DNA of 59,844 nt from Peptococcaceae bacterium CEB3 (GTDB lineage Bacteria > Bacillota > Desulfitobacteriia > Desulfitobacteriales > Desulfitobacteriaceae), in assembly GCA_001029295.1 (NCBI GenBank), contig LDXJ01000042.1:81-59924 (forward strand). Reading direction: 5' to 3'. The translations under genes were made by a program, and so were the position numbers. Each line of letters starts with the position of its first letter. The first letter of the stretch is position 1. The notes below the pieces were generated by a model, which saw only the letters and a list, made by a program, of their open reading frames with translations, was not told the DNA's origin and did not search any database. This document shows, in pieces, positions 52,001-59,844 of the stretch.

Positions 52001-53299
52001 CTAGAGCAAGTGCAGCTTACGGGCCGATTGTCTCAAATCCTCCCTGAAATCCGGATGGGCAATCCCAATTAAAGCTTCCGCCCTTTGTTTCAAACTCTTT
52101 CCCCTCAGCTTGGCCACTCCGTGTTCGGTCACCACATAGTTAACGTCATTTTTTCCGGTCGTCACCACGGCACCGGGTGTCAAGAAAGGCACAATGCGGC
52201 TGATGCTGCCTTTTTTCGCGGTCGAAGGCAGAACGATGAACGACTTTCCCCCCCGAGACCGGTTCGCTGCCCGGACAAAGTCCGCCTGGCCGCCCGTGCC
52301 GCTGTACGGCAGCGGACCAATGGATTCAGAGTTGCACTGGCCCATAAAATCCACTTCGATCGAACCATTGATGGAGACCAGCTTATCATTTTGGCCGGCC
52401 AACACAGGATCATTGGTAAAATCCACCGGATGCATTTCCAGCGCGGGATTCATGTCCATGAAGCGGTAGAGCCGTCGTGAACCGAGAGCAAAAGTGGCCA
52501 GCATCTTGCCGGGATGATAATTCTTCTTGCGGTTCGTCACCACCCCGCTCTCCACCAGGGTCAGGATTCCGTCCCCGACCATCTCCGTATGAATACCTAA
52601 GTCATGCTTATCCTTCAACTGCATGACCACCGCATCCGGAATCGCCCCATAGCCAATCTGCAAGGTCGAACCGTCCTCAATGAGTTCCGCAACCTGCCTG
52701 CCGATAGCCTCCTCCACCGCGCCGATTTTAGGCAAACCCACTTCCAGCAGTTCCTCCTCCGTTTCCACCAGTCCGGCTACCTGGGAAATGTGCACCCAGC
52801 AGTTACCGCAGGTGGAAGGAACATTAGGGTTTACTTCCAGAAGTATGGCCCGGGCCTTCTCGATCCCGGCCATGGTGTAATCCGTTCCCAAGCTGATGGA
52901 AAAGTACCCATGCTTATTCATCGGCGAAGCCATAGCCATGACGACGTCTACCGGAATTGCGCCTTCTCGGATGAGTTGGGGGAGCTCGTAGAAATAGTTG
53001 GGGATGACGTCTACCCAACCTTCACCGATACCCAAACGGGAAGGTCCACCCAGGAAAAAACCCAAATGGCGTACGTTTTCCACAGTCTCCGGATCATAGT
53101 AGCCGTATTTGCGGATAGGAAGAATCTGCATCACCTTAACATCCCGGTACTCCCGGCGATGATCCGAGAGGGCCGTCAGAAGAGCCGGAGGCTCCCCCAC
53201 ACCCACAGGAATAGAAATGTAATCCCCGTCCTGAATAAGCTTGATTACCTCTTCCGCGCTCATCCTTTTCCGCTGATAAAGTTCTTTGACATCGGCCAT
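52001..53299 (-). CDS. Acetyl-CoA hydrolase/CoA-transferase family protein (butyryl-CoA:acetate or 4-hydroxybutyrate CoA-transferase)
   Basis: 432 residues with the family's two-domain fold. The active glutamate lies in LGIHTEMVGDGIL and the CoA/oxyanion loop in SGTGGQADFVRAANRSRGG. It moves CoA between acetate and butyrate, 4-hydroxybutyrate or related acids, gaining or spending acetyl-CoA without ATP. In this operon a butyrate-producing or butyrate-activating role is the most natural. It begins with ATG after AAAGGAG. Confidence 0.9.
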   Translation of the reverse strand: MADVKELYQRKRMSAEEVIKLIQDGDYISIPVGVGEPPALLTALSDHRREYRDVKVMQILPIRKYGYYDPETVENVRHLGFFLGGPSRLGIGEGWVDVIPNYFYELPQLIREGAIPVDVVMAMASPMNKHGYFSISLGTDYTMAGIEKARAILLEVNPNVPSTCGNCWVHISQVAGLVETEEELLEVGLPKIGAVEEAIGRQVAELIEDGSTLQIGYGAIPDAVVMQLKDKHDLGIHTEMVGDGILTLVESGVVTNRKKNYHPGKMLATFALGSRRLYRFMDMNPALEMHPVDFTNDPVLAGQNDKLVSINGSIEVDFMGQCNSESIGPLPYSGTGGQADFVRAANRSRGGKSFIVLPSTAKKGSISRIVPFLTPGAVVTTGKNDVNYVVTEHGVAKLRGKSLKQRAEALIGIAHPDFREDLRQSARKLHLL

Positions 53300-53346
53300 T
53301 CCCGTACTCCTTTCTGCGATCCTTGCTGCGATTCATCTTCAAAGTA

Positions 53347-54186
53347 TCAGTATTGGTAGAAGCCGCGGCCGGTCTTCCGACCCAGCCAACCCGCTTTGAC
53401 ATACTTGCGCAGCAAAGGACAGGGACGGTATTTGTCGCCCAAACCCTCGTGCAGCACCTCGCAAATGGCCAGCACCGTATCCAGGCCGATGAGGTCCGCC
53501 AGGGTCAACGGACCCATCGGATGGTTCATGCCCAGCTTCATCACCTGGTCGATCTCTTCGATACCGGCAATCCCTTCGTAGAGCGTCCAAACGGCTTCGT
53601 TAATCATGGGAATGAGAATCCGGTTGGCGACAAAGCCAGGCGCATCATTGACCTCGACCGGGGTCTTGCCCATCTTGCGGCTCAAAGCCTCAATTTCCCG
53701 ATATACCTCGTCGCCGGTCGCCAGCCCCCGGATGACCTCGACCAGCTTCATCACCGGCACCGGATTCATGAAGTGCATGCCGATCACTTTTTCCGGCCGC
53801 TTGGTCGCGGCCGCCACTTCCGTAATCGGTAGAGAAGAAGTGTTCGTCGCGAGAATCGTGGCTTCAGGGCAAATGGCGTCCAGCTTCTTAAAGATCTCGC
53901 CCTTGATCGCCATGTTTTCCACCGCCGCTTCAATGACCAGGTCCGCAACGGCCGCGTCTTCCAGCGCCACAGAGGGCTTCAAGCGGCTCAAAACCGCCTC
54001 TTTTTCCGCGGGCTCCATCTTGCCCTTTTCCACGCTGCGGCTCAGATTTTTGGCAATCGTCTGCAATCCCCGCTGAACAAACTCATCTTTAATATCGTTC
54101 AAGATCACCGAATATCCGGCCTGGGCAGCCACTTGAGCAATGCCGGAACCCATCTGACCGGCTCCGACCACCATAATCGTTTCCAT
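53347..54186 (-). CDS. hbd: 3-hydroxybutyryl-CoA dehydrogenase
   Basis: 279 residues, family norm. The NAD fingerprint is [20 protein letters not shown], the catalytic His lies in [16 protein letters not shown], and the C-terminal [17 protein letters not shown] and [11 protein letters not shown] are conserved. It converts acetoacetyl-CoA and 3-hydroxybutyryl-CoA. It is the third gene of the operon; no enoyl-CoA hydratase (crt) gene adjoins it. Confidence 0.95.
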   Translation of the reverse strand: METIMVVGAGQMGSGIAQVAAQAGYSVILNDIKDEFVQRGLQTIAKNLSRSVEKGKMEPAEKEAVLSRLKPSVALEDAAVADLVIEAAVENMAIKGEIFKKLDAICPEATILATNTSSLPITEVAAATKRPEKVIGMHFMNPVPVMKLVEVIRGLATGDEVYREIEALSRKMGKTPVEVNDAPGFVANRILIPMINEAVWTLYEGIAGIEEIDQVMKLGMNHPMGPLTLADLIGLDTVLAICEVLHEGLGDKYRPCPLLRKYVKAGWLGRKTGRGFYQY

Positions 54187-54325
54187 TTCTTTTTCTCTCC
54201 TCTCACCTGAACGAATTTCATATCTCCAGGATAAACATGCCGACCGGCGCCTTTTGTTTCTTTGTCGCTCAAAGGTGCCGCCGCTGTTTATGGGTACCCC
54301 ATCCTCACTTCGGCACGGGGCGGCG

Positions 54326-55465
54326 TTACTTGCGTAAATGTTTAGCGATGACCATCCTCTGAATCTGGTTCGTCCCTTCGTAGATTTGGGTGATTTTGGC
54401 GTCCCTCATATAGCGTTCGACTTTATACTCCCTTGTGTATCCATACCCCCCGAAGATTTGCACGGCATCCGCGGTCACTTTGACCGCTGTGTCGCTGGCG
54501 AACAGCTTGGCCATCGAGGCTTCTTTACTGTAGGGGAGGCCGGCTATGCGGAGTGCCGCCGCCTGATAGATGAGGAGCCGGGCGGCCTCCAGCTGGGTGG
54601 CCATGTCGGACAACATAAACTGAATACCCTGAAAGTTGATGATCGCCCGCTTAAACTGGACCCGCTCCTGCGCGTAGGCCAAAGCCGCTTCAAAAGCCGC
54701 CTGGCCGATGCCCAGAGCTTGGGCTCCGATGCCTATCCGGCCGCCGTCTAAGAGGGACATGGCCACCTTAAAGCCCTGCCCTTCGGCACCCAGCCGATTT
54801 TCCAAGGGAACAAGCGCGTCCTCAAAGATCAATTCACAAGTAGCCGAACCGTTGAGCCCCATTTTTTTCTCAGCTTTGCCGACGCTGAACCCGGGTGTGT
54901 CTTGGTCCACCAAGAAAGCCGTGACCCCATGCGGACCTTTGCTTCGATCCGTCGAGGCCATTACGGTGTAGACGCCGGCGTAGCCGGAATTCGTGATAAA
55001 GCGCTTGCTCCCGTTCAAGACATAGTAATCGCCGCGCCTTTCCGCCGTCGTGACCAGACTGGAGGCGTCGGATCCGGAATTGGCCTCCGTCAGGGCAAAG
55101 GCGCCAATCATCTCTCCGCGCGCCAACTTGGGCAGGTAACGACGCTTCTGCTCCTCTGTTCCAAAATAGAGGATGGGGAAGGTCCCCACCGAAGTGTGGA
55201 CTGCCAAAATCACGGCCGTGGAAGCACATCCCCGGGCGATTTCCTCAATCGCTATGATGTATGAAAGAAAGTCAGCCCCCGCTCCGCCGTAGTCTTCCGG
55301 AATGGGGATACCCATCAAACCGAGTTCGCCCATCTTCTGAATGGAGGCCAGAGGAAATTCATGTGTCTCGTCTGTGACGGAAGCCAGAGGCACGATTTCC
55401 TCTTCCACGAAGTCCCGTACCATTTTGCGCATCATCAACTGGTCACTGTTTAGACTGAAATCCAC
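54326..55465 (-). CDS. Acyl-CoA dehydrogenase (second copy)
   Basis: 379 residues, similar to but distinct from the copy at 50.7 kb. FAD loop [19 protein letters not shown] and the catalytic Glu in [16 protein letters not shown] are intact. GTG 55465 ([15 protein letters not shown]) has AGGAG at a good distance and fits family starts; an ATG nine bases earlier has no room for its ribosome site. It is the second gene of the operon. Two different acyl-CoA dehydrogenases suggest two chain lengths or branched substrates. Confidence 0.92.
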   Translation of the reverse strand: MDFSLNSDQLMMRKMVRDFVEEEIVPLASVTDETHEFPLASIQKMGELGLMGIPIPEDYGGAGADFLSYIIAIEEIARGCASTAVILAVHTSVGTFPILYFGTEEQKRRYLPKLARGEMIGAFALTEANSGSDASSLVTTAERRGDYYVLNGSKRFITNSGYAGVYTVMASTDRSKGPHGVTAFLVDQDTPGFSVGKAEKKMGLNGSATCELIFEDALVPLENRLGAEGQGFKVAMSLLDGGRIGIGAQALGIGQAAFEAALAYAQERVQFKRAIINFQGIQFMLSDMATQLEAARLLIYQAAALRIAGLPYSKEASMAKLFASDTAVKVTADAVQIFGGYGYTREYKVERYMRDAKITQIYEGTNQIQRMVIAKHLRK

Positions 55466-55636
55466 GCCGTCCATCTCCTTTTCTCTCTCCCCGACCCCAC
55501 GAAGCATGCCGTCGTCCGGGATCCAGAAAGCCCGGTTACCCCAGACCAACTCGGCCCCTCTGCCCGACCCGCTGTTTAATCCTCCCCTCGCATACAATTT
55601 CCTTAAGGCATCCCGCACAATCTCCCGCAGGCGTTT

Positions 55637-56827
55637 CTACCTGGCACCCGGAACTTCCAGGAGAATGGCATCCCCTTGCGCCGCCCCGCTGCAGATGGCC
55701 GCAAGGCCCAAACCCCCGCCCCGACGCCGCAGTTCGTAAATCAAAGTCATAATGATCCGGGCCCCGCTGGCCCCGATCGGGTGGCCGAGAGCAATGGCGC
55801 CGCCGTTGACATTGACCTTCTCCGGATCCCACCGGGCAATTTTCTGACTGGTCAAGGCCACCGCCGCAAAAGCCTCGTTGGCTTCGATCAAGTCGATGTC
55901 TTTGATATTCATGCCTTTCTGCTTTAACAGTTTGTTAATGGCCAAGCCGGGAGTTGTCGCGATGTAGGCCGGCTCCTGCGCCACCGTGGCATGACCGAGA
56001 ATATAGGCCAAAGGCTTCTTGCCCAGTGCCGTCGCTTTCTCTTCACTCATCAAGACCATTGCCCCAGCCCCGTCGTTCACCCCTGGCGCATTCCCGGCCG
56101 TCACAGTCCCATCCTGAACAAAGATGGGGGGCAATGCCGCTAATTTCTCCGGATTCGTATCTCGCCGCGGAGCCTCGTCCACGGCAAAGATCTTAGTTTC
56201 TCCCTTTTTCTGGGGTACGGCTAACGGAGCTATCTCCTCACTGAAGCGCCCTTCATCAATGGCCTTCAGGGCCAAACGATGAGAACGGAAAGCAAATTGG
56301 TCCTGCTCCTCCCGGGTGATTCCGTATTCCTTAGCCACCGTTGAGCCGTGCACGGCCATATGAACATTATGAAAAGCACACCAGAGCCCGTCGTGAACCA
56401 TGAGGTCAATCACACTGTCGTTCCCCATGCGATAACCGAACCGGGCCCTCTTGAGAGCAAAAGGAGCACCTGACATGCTTTCCATTCCCCCGGCCACGAT
56501 TATTTCAGCATCCCCGGCCCGTATGATGGTTTCTCCCAAGGTCACCGCTCTCAGGCCAGACGCGCAGACCTTATTAATCGTTTCCGAAGTCACCGTAGTG
56601 GGCAATCCGGCTTTGATTCCCGCCTGACGTGAGGGAATCTGACCCGCGCCCCCTTGAATCACCATACCCATAAGAAGATTATCCACCATCTCGCCGCTGA
56701 TCCCAGCTCGGCGGATAGCTTCCCTGATGACATGGGCGCCCAAATCGACCGCCGGGACCTCTTTGAGACTGCCACCCAAAGTGCCAAACGGCGTGCGGGC
56801 TGCACTGACTATCACGGCCCTTGCCAT
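55637..56827 (-). CDS. Acetyl-CoA acyltransferase (thiolase, first copy)
   Basis: 396 residues. Active Cys in [11 protein letters not shown] and His in [11 protein letters not shown] are intact; the last motif is [10 protein letters not shown], where the usual GGG is SGAA but the Cys is kept. This divergence from the other thiolase hints at a different acyl preference. ATG 56827 has GGGAGG at a good distance. It is the first gene after the sigma-54-type promoter. Confidence 0.93.
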   Translation of the reverse strand: MARAVIVSAARTPFGTLGGSLKEVPAVDLGAHVIREAIRRAGISGEMVDNLLMGMVIQGGAGQIPSRQAGIKAGLPTTVTSETINKVCASGLRAVTLGETIIRAGDAEIIVAGGMESMSGAPFALKRARFGYRMGNDSVIDLMVHDGLWCAFHNVHMAVHGSTVAKEYGITREEQDQFAFRSHRLALKAIDEGRFSEEIAPLAVPQKKGETKIFAVDEAPRRDTNPEKLAALPPIFVQDGTVTAGNAPGVNDGAGAMVLMSEEKATALGKKPLAYILGHATVAQEPAYIATTPGLAINKLLKQKGMNIKDIDLIEANEAFAAVALTSQKIARWDPEKVNVNGGAIALGHPIGASGARIIMTLIYELRRRGGGLGLAAICSGAAQGDAILLEVPGAR

Positions 56828-56912
56828 TCTCTTTCCTCCCATCTTTCAAACTTAGCCCGGCTTGCTTATCTCCACAATAGCAACTCTTGCCAATAGCATC
56901 AATTACCCAAAC

Positions 56913-56928
56913 TGCAAGAACTGTGCCA
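56913..56928 (-). promoter_or_regulatory. Sigma-54 (-24/-12) promoter of the acyl-CoA operon
   Basis: The minus strand reads TGGCACAGTTCTTGCA, matching TGGCAC-N5-TTGCA with the exact 16-base layout. The GG and GC elements have the right spacing. Transcription would start near 56901, about 75 bases before the thiolase ATG. Confidence 0.85.
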
Positions 56929-57063
56929 CAATTACCCGCATTTCGGTTGCGCTTCTCCTGCCTATGACAGGAGTCTTCAGAACTCGCCCTGTCTCGCCTT
57001 TTTTCTTCCTTTTCCAGCCGGTCGCCTGTTGGCTTTCTACCCTGGAATTCCGGCCCTGCCCCT

Positions 57064-57202
57064 TGTCACATTGCCTGACAAAGCAGGGCAAGTGTCCACT
57101 ATGGAAGACACTTGCCCTGCTTGAAATACCGTAAAGGCCCTTTCCGCGGCCCCCTCTGCACACGTGTCCATTTTTGGAGACATATGTCTTCTTAAATAGA
57201 CA
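57064..57202. promoter_or_regulatory. Array of TGTC-N9/10-GACA activator sites
   Basis: Four sites: 57064-57080 (N9), 57093-57110, 57165-57182 and 57185-57202 (N10 each). The last two are centred exactly 20 bases apart, on the same helix face. They lie about 140-290 bases upstream of the -24/-12 promoter, where a sigma-54 activator binds. The second site lies in a longer hairpin and may be coincident. Confidence 0.7.
57081..57122 (-). terminator. Hairpin between the activator gene and the enhancer sites
   Basis: A perfect 16-base stem (AAGCAGGGCAAGTGTC and its complement) with a 10-base loop, 168 bases below the stop of the sigma-54 activator gene. No long T-run follows, so termination would be weak; the stem could also serve as a binding site. 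Confidence 0.5.
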
Positions 57203-57289
57203 CTTTTTTTAATCCGTCCCTCTTTATTATCCGTCCCTCTCTAACTAATTTCGTTCCGCTTAATCCGTCTCGATTCATCCCCTCTCTCT

Positions 57290-59122
57290 TTACCCCCTTC
57301 CGTCATGTTCTGTCTCGTCTCGATTCGTCTCACCCGCTTCCGGCCGTTTTAACACGGCAACAGCGGGATTTAGGTTTTCATGCGGGGGGAGCAGATTATG
57401 CCGGGCCAACTTTTTGTAAAGGGCTGAGCGATGGATACCCAAAGCTTTGGCCGCCTGCAGCTTGTTGCCCCGGCTGCGCCGCAAGGCCTGGCTGAGAATT
57501 TCTTTTTCAGCCGCCTTCAGAGCTTCCTCTAAAGAAGATAAAGAAAAGCTTTCCGGGAGAGATGTCTCTTCCCCTCCCCTCCCACCAGACTCCTCCCCGC
57601 CTCCGGAGCGTAGAGGCGGAGCAAGGTGCTCAGGAGATATATGGGGTTCGTCCGATATGATCATCGCCCGTTCGAGGACATTTTCCAGTTCCCGAATGTT
57701 GCCGGGCCAGGCGTAGCCGCGAAAAATGTCCAGTGTCTCCTGAGTTACCCCTTCGATAAAAGTTCCCAGTCTCCGGTTCAAACGTTCCAACAGCGTGCTA
57801 ATAATCCCCTCCAGATCTTCAACCCGCTCCCGCAGAGGAGGAAGCTCCAGAGTCACCACATTAAGGCGGTAGTACAGATCGAGCCTGAACTTGTGTTCCA
57901 TAACCATCCGGTGCAGGTCGCGATTCGTAGCGGAAATCACCCGCACGTCCACTTTAATCGGATGGGTTCCCCCGATCCGGTCCACTTCCCTTTCCTGAAT
58001 GACCCGCAGAAGTTTGGCCTGCATGCCGAGACTCATATCTCCAATCTCGTCGAGGAAAATAGTTCCTTTGTCGGCGAGTTCAAATTTTCCCGGTTTTCCG
58101 CCTTTACGCGCTCCGGTAAACGCGCCCTCCGCATAACCGAAAAGTTCCGATTCGAGCAGGCTCTCCGGCAGAGAGGCGCAATTGATTCTGACAAACGGTC
58201 CTCGGCGGCGCAGGCTGGCCTGATGAATGGCATGGGCGAAGACCTCTTTTCCTGTCCCACTTTCGCCCAAGAGGAGGATCGTCGAGGTCGTACGCGCCGC
58301 GCGCAGAGCCAAGGCCTTGGCGGCCAGCATGTGTTCGTTTTCGCCGCTGATGTCGGCAAAGCTGAATTGGGAGCTGTGGATCTTGCTCAATTCCTCTTTA
58401 TAAAAGGCGAGGTCCTCTTCCAGGCGAACCACTTTGCGGGCGAACATCTTGGCAATCTCCATATTCTTGAAGAGAGTCTTGCCCAAAGCCCCTATAATCT
58501 TGCCATCCCGCTTAATCGGGACCCGCATGATCAGGAAATCCCTGCCGCCCACATGCCAGGGCTCGCCAAACTGGGCAACGCCCGTCTTCAGGGTTTGAGG
58601 CAGTTGGGATTCGGGGCTCACCTCATGGATATGCCTGCCCACCACGTCTTCCGACGTATAACCCATCAGTTCAAGAAAAAACTGGTTAATCAAGACTACC
58701 CGTTCTTGGTCATCGATGACGACGATCCCTTCATAGGAATTCTCCACGACAGCCTCCAGAGTGGCCGCCAATTCCTGGACACTGCCGAGCCGTCCCGCCA
58801 CCGCCTCCAGTTCGGTAACGTCTTTGACAATAGCCGCCGCCCCCAGAATATTCTCATGACTGGTTATCGGAAGGAAATCAACCTGGAGGTTCAAACCGTT
58901 ACAAGCATAGGGACAGTCAAACTCCGGTTGACCCGTCTGCAAGACGCGATAGGTTCGTGACTCAGGAAAAAAATCGAGTATGGGCCCGCCCAAGACCTCA
59001 GCGGCGGATATATTAAAAACCCTCTCCGCCGCCTTATTGCACAGAACGACCTTACCCTCCGCGTCGATCGCCAATACGCCGTTGTGAACGGCTTCTATCA
59101 CGCCCTGCCTGAGACTTTCCAT
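57290..59122 (-). CDS. Sigma-54-dependent activator with two PAS domains
   Basis: About 610 residues. Two PAS domains fill residues 1-235 ([23 protein letters not shown] and [24 protein letters not shown]). A coiled linker follows, then an AAA+ domain with Walker A GESGTGKE, the sigma-54 contact loop GAFTGA, Walker B-type [10 protein letters not shown] and an arginine finger region. A Fis-type HTH ends it ([21 protein letters not shown]). It should turn on the acyl-CoA operon beneath it from the TGTC-N10-GACA sites. The PAS ligand is unknown, perhaps an acyl-CoA or redox signal. ATG 59122 has GGAGG 5 bases upstream; longer starts lack a ribosome site. Confidence 0.92.
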   Translation of the reverse strand: MESLRQGVIEAVHNGVLAIDAEGKVVLCNKAAERVFNISAAEVLGGPILDFFPESRTYRVLQTGQPEFDCPYACNGLNLQVDFLPITSHENILGAAAIVKDVTELEAVAGRLGSVQELAATLEAVVENSYEGIVVIDDQERVVLINQFFLELMGYTSEDVVGRHIHEVSPESQLPQTLKTGVAQFGEPWHVGGRDFLIMRVPIKRDGKIIGALGKTLFKNMEIAKMFARKVVRLEEDLAFYKEELSKIHSSQFSFADISGENEHMLAAKALALRAARTTSTILLLGESGTGKEVFAHAIHQASLRRRGPFVRINCASLPESLLESELFGYAEGAFTGARKGGKPGKFELADKGTIFLDEIGDMSLGMQAKLLRVIQEREVDRIGGTHPIKVDVRVISATNRDLHRMVMEHKFRLDLYYRLNVVTLELPPLRERVEDLEGIISTLLERLNRRLGTFIEGVTQETLDIFRGYAWPGNIRELENVLERAMIISDEPHISPEHLAPPLRSGGGEESGGRGGEETSLPESFSLSSLEEALKAAEKEILSQALRRSRGNKLQAAKALGIHRSALYKKLARHNLLPPHENLNPAVAVLKRPEAGETNRDETEHDGRG

Positions 59123-59420
59123 GTAAACCTCCATCTCGCCGCTGTCGCGGCGACACAAATAGTAATGAAAACGGGATCTGTACCCCCGGACTGTGATAGA
59201 ATCGATCCGGGGAGTAGGCACACTACAGAGCACGGTAAGGTGAGTTGTAGATGCCCTTTGGCGCATAAACAGTATGTAAACCAGTGTAAGAACTGCTGTT
59301 AAGCACAAATAAGTGGTCCTCCGAGACCGTACGCTAATCATTGTTTCAACTCTTGTTGAATGTGTGGCAGTTCAGTCACTGCCTTCTCCCCACCTATTTT
59401 TAATTGAGGGAGGTAGTAAC
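59123..59420. other. Spacer between the activator gene and the IS110-type element
   Basis: It holds TTCAAC-tctt-GTTGAA (59345-59360) and GGCAGT-N6-ACTGCC (59366-59383), small inverted repeats just before the transposase start that may belong to the left end of the element. The activator promoter should also be here. Confidence 0.4.
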
Positions 59421-59844
59421 TTGGAGGTCGTTTATCCCACTTGTTGTGGTGTCGATGTGCATAAGAAATTTCTCGTCGCCACAATCGTTACTTCTGATCA
59501 GTTCACGCCTCAGTACCAGAAAAAACGCTTTTCCACATTCAACAACTCAATCTTACAATTCAAGAAATGGCTTCTTGACAACCATTGTCGAGACGTTTGT
59601 ATGGAGTCTACTGGGAAATATTGGGTTCCCGTGTTCAACCTGCTTGAGGATTCCATCAACGTAACCATTGCTAACCCCAAGTGGGTCAGGGCTGTCAAGG
59701 GCAACAAAGACGATACCAAGGATTCAAAGTGGATTGGTGACCTGTTTCGCCTCGGACTTGTTCCGGGAAGCTTTATTCCCTGCAAAGCGATCCGAATTCT
59801 GCGGGAGTATACCCGTTACCGCTTCAAGCTCGCTTCCTGCAAGT
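59421..59844 (+). mobile_element. IS110-family transposase, N-terminal part, cut by the window edge
   Basis: From TTG 59421 (GGGAGG 7 bases upstream) the frame is open for 141 codons to the edge. It reads CCGVDVHKKFLVATIV, then VCMESTGKYWVPVFNLLED, then VKGNKDDTKDSKWIGDLFRLGLV, the DEDD (RuvC-like) catalytic domain of IS110 transposases with Asp, Glu and Asp in place. The serine-containing C-terminal domain lies outside the window. No frameshift is seen in the part present. Confidence 0.9.

Larger units (their letters stand above)
56828..57289. other. Control region between the sigma-54 activator and the acyl-CoA operon
   Basis: It contains the -24/-12 promoter, the TGTC-N-GACA sites and the hairpin listed separately. 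The stretch 56930-57060 between promoter and sites could bend or bind IHF-like proteins; no further motif stands out. Confidence 0.6.

Noticed and set aside
57626-58960. 444-codon open frame on the plus strand
   Set aside because: It lies antisense to the AAA+ and PAS coding region of the sigma-54 activator, has no ribosome site and no recognisable protein features.

Overview
The window looks like chromosomal DNA from a Gram-positive anaerobe of the class Clostridia, probably a Peptococcaceae/Desulfitobacteriaceae-like lineage. Supporting signs are strong GGAGG-type ribosome sites, frequent TTG and GTG starts, lipoprotein signal peptides on ABC binding proteins, an SLH-anchored surface protein, a sigma-54-driven butyrate/acyl-CoA cluster, and a c-di-AMP riboswitch. 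The assignment to a lineage is inference; no rRNA or tRNA gene was seen. Most genes lie on the minus strand. Base composition is fairly even, apart from AT-rich DNA at the left edge and pyrimidine-rich (plus strand) spacers.

Layout. (1) 0-3.1 kb: a leftward promoter with a gene start running off the edge, then a glycine betaine ABC transporter whose ATPase lacks CBS domains. (2) 3.4-6.1 kb: a DHA2 drug exporter, a PhzF-like epimerase and a decayed livF fragment. (3) 6.3-9.3 kb: a class III aminotransferase and methylmalonate/malonate-semialdehyde dehydrogenase. (4) 9.6-19.6 kb: a collinear nucleoside/pseudouridine operon (LacI regulator, DeoD, BMP lipoprotein, ABC ATPase, two permeases, a URO-D/methyltransferase-like protein, PsuK, PsuG), with a large secreted double nucleotidase (20.2-23.9 kb) divergent from it. 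(5) 24.2-33 kb: a PucR activator, a PNPOx-fold protein, a shrunken Uma2 remnant, a P1 peptidase, an ECF sigma factor with a membrane RseB/LolA-like partner, a YopX-like gene behind a c-di-AMP riboswitch, panB and small proteins. (6) 33-43 kb: a cyclase, zwf, ggt, an SLH/YcdB surface protein, a 3-hydroxyisobutyrate dehydrogenase-like enzyme and a DedA fused to a degenerate PAP2 domain. (7) 43.4-46.3 kb: a second ECF sigma/zinc anti-sigma/membrane trio and a PAP2 (BcrC-like) phosphatase. (8) 46.7-49.1 kb: sqdB and an sqdX-like glycosyltransferase, a sulfolipid (SQDG) pair. (9) 49.5-59.1 kb: a six-gene thiolase/acyl-CoA dehydrogenase/CoA-transferase/Hbd operon with a -24/-12 promoter, repeated TGTC-N9/10-GACA sites and an upstream sigma-54 activator. 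(10) The right edge enters an IS110-family element.

How the parts may work together. The 6-26 kb block can be read as a route from extracellular nucleotides to central metabolism. The secreted nucleotidase makes nucleosides, the BMP-type ABC transporter imports them, DeoD splits purine nucleosides, and PsuK/PsuG split pseudouridine to uracil and ribose 5-phosphate. The aminotransferase and MmsA could finish the degradation of beta-alanine or 3-aminoisobutyrate derived from pyrimidines. The steps from uracil to beta-alanine are not in this window. The most notable observations are the riboswitch-YopX pairing, the sulfolipid pair in a clostridial context, the URO-D-like protein inside a pseudouridine operon, the sigma-54 enhancer array, a small palindromic repeat family, and a regulatory region shared by mmsA and pucR.
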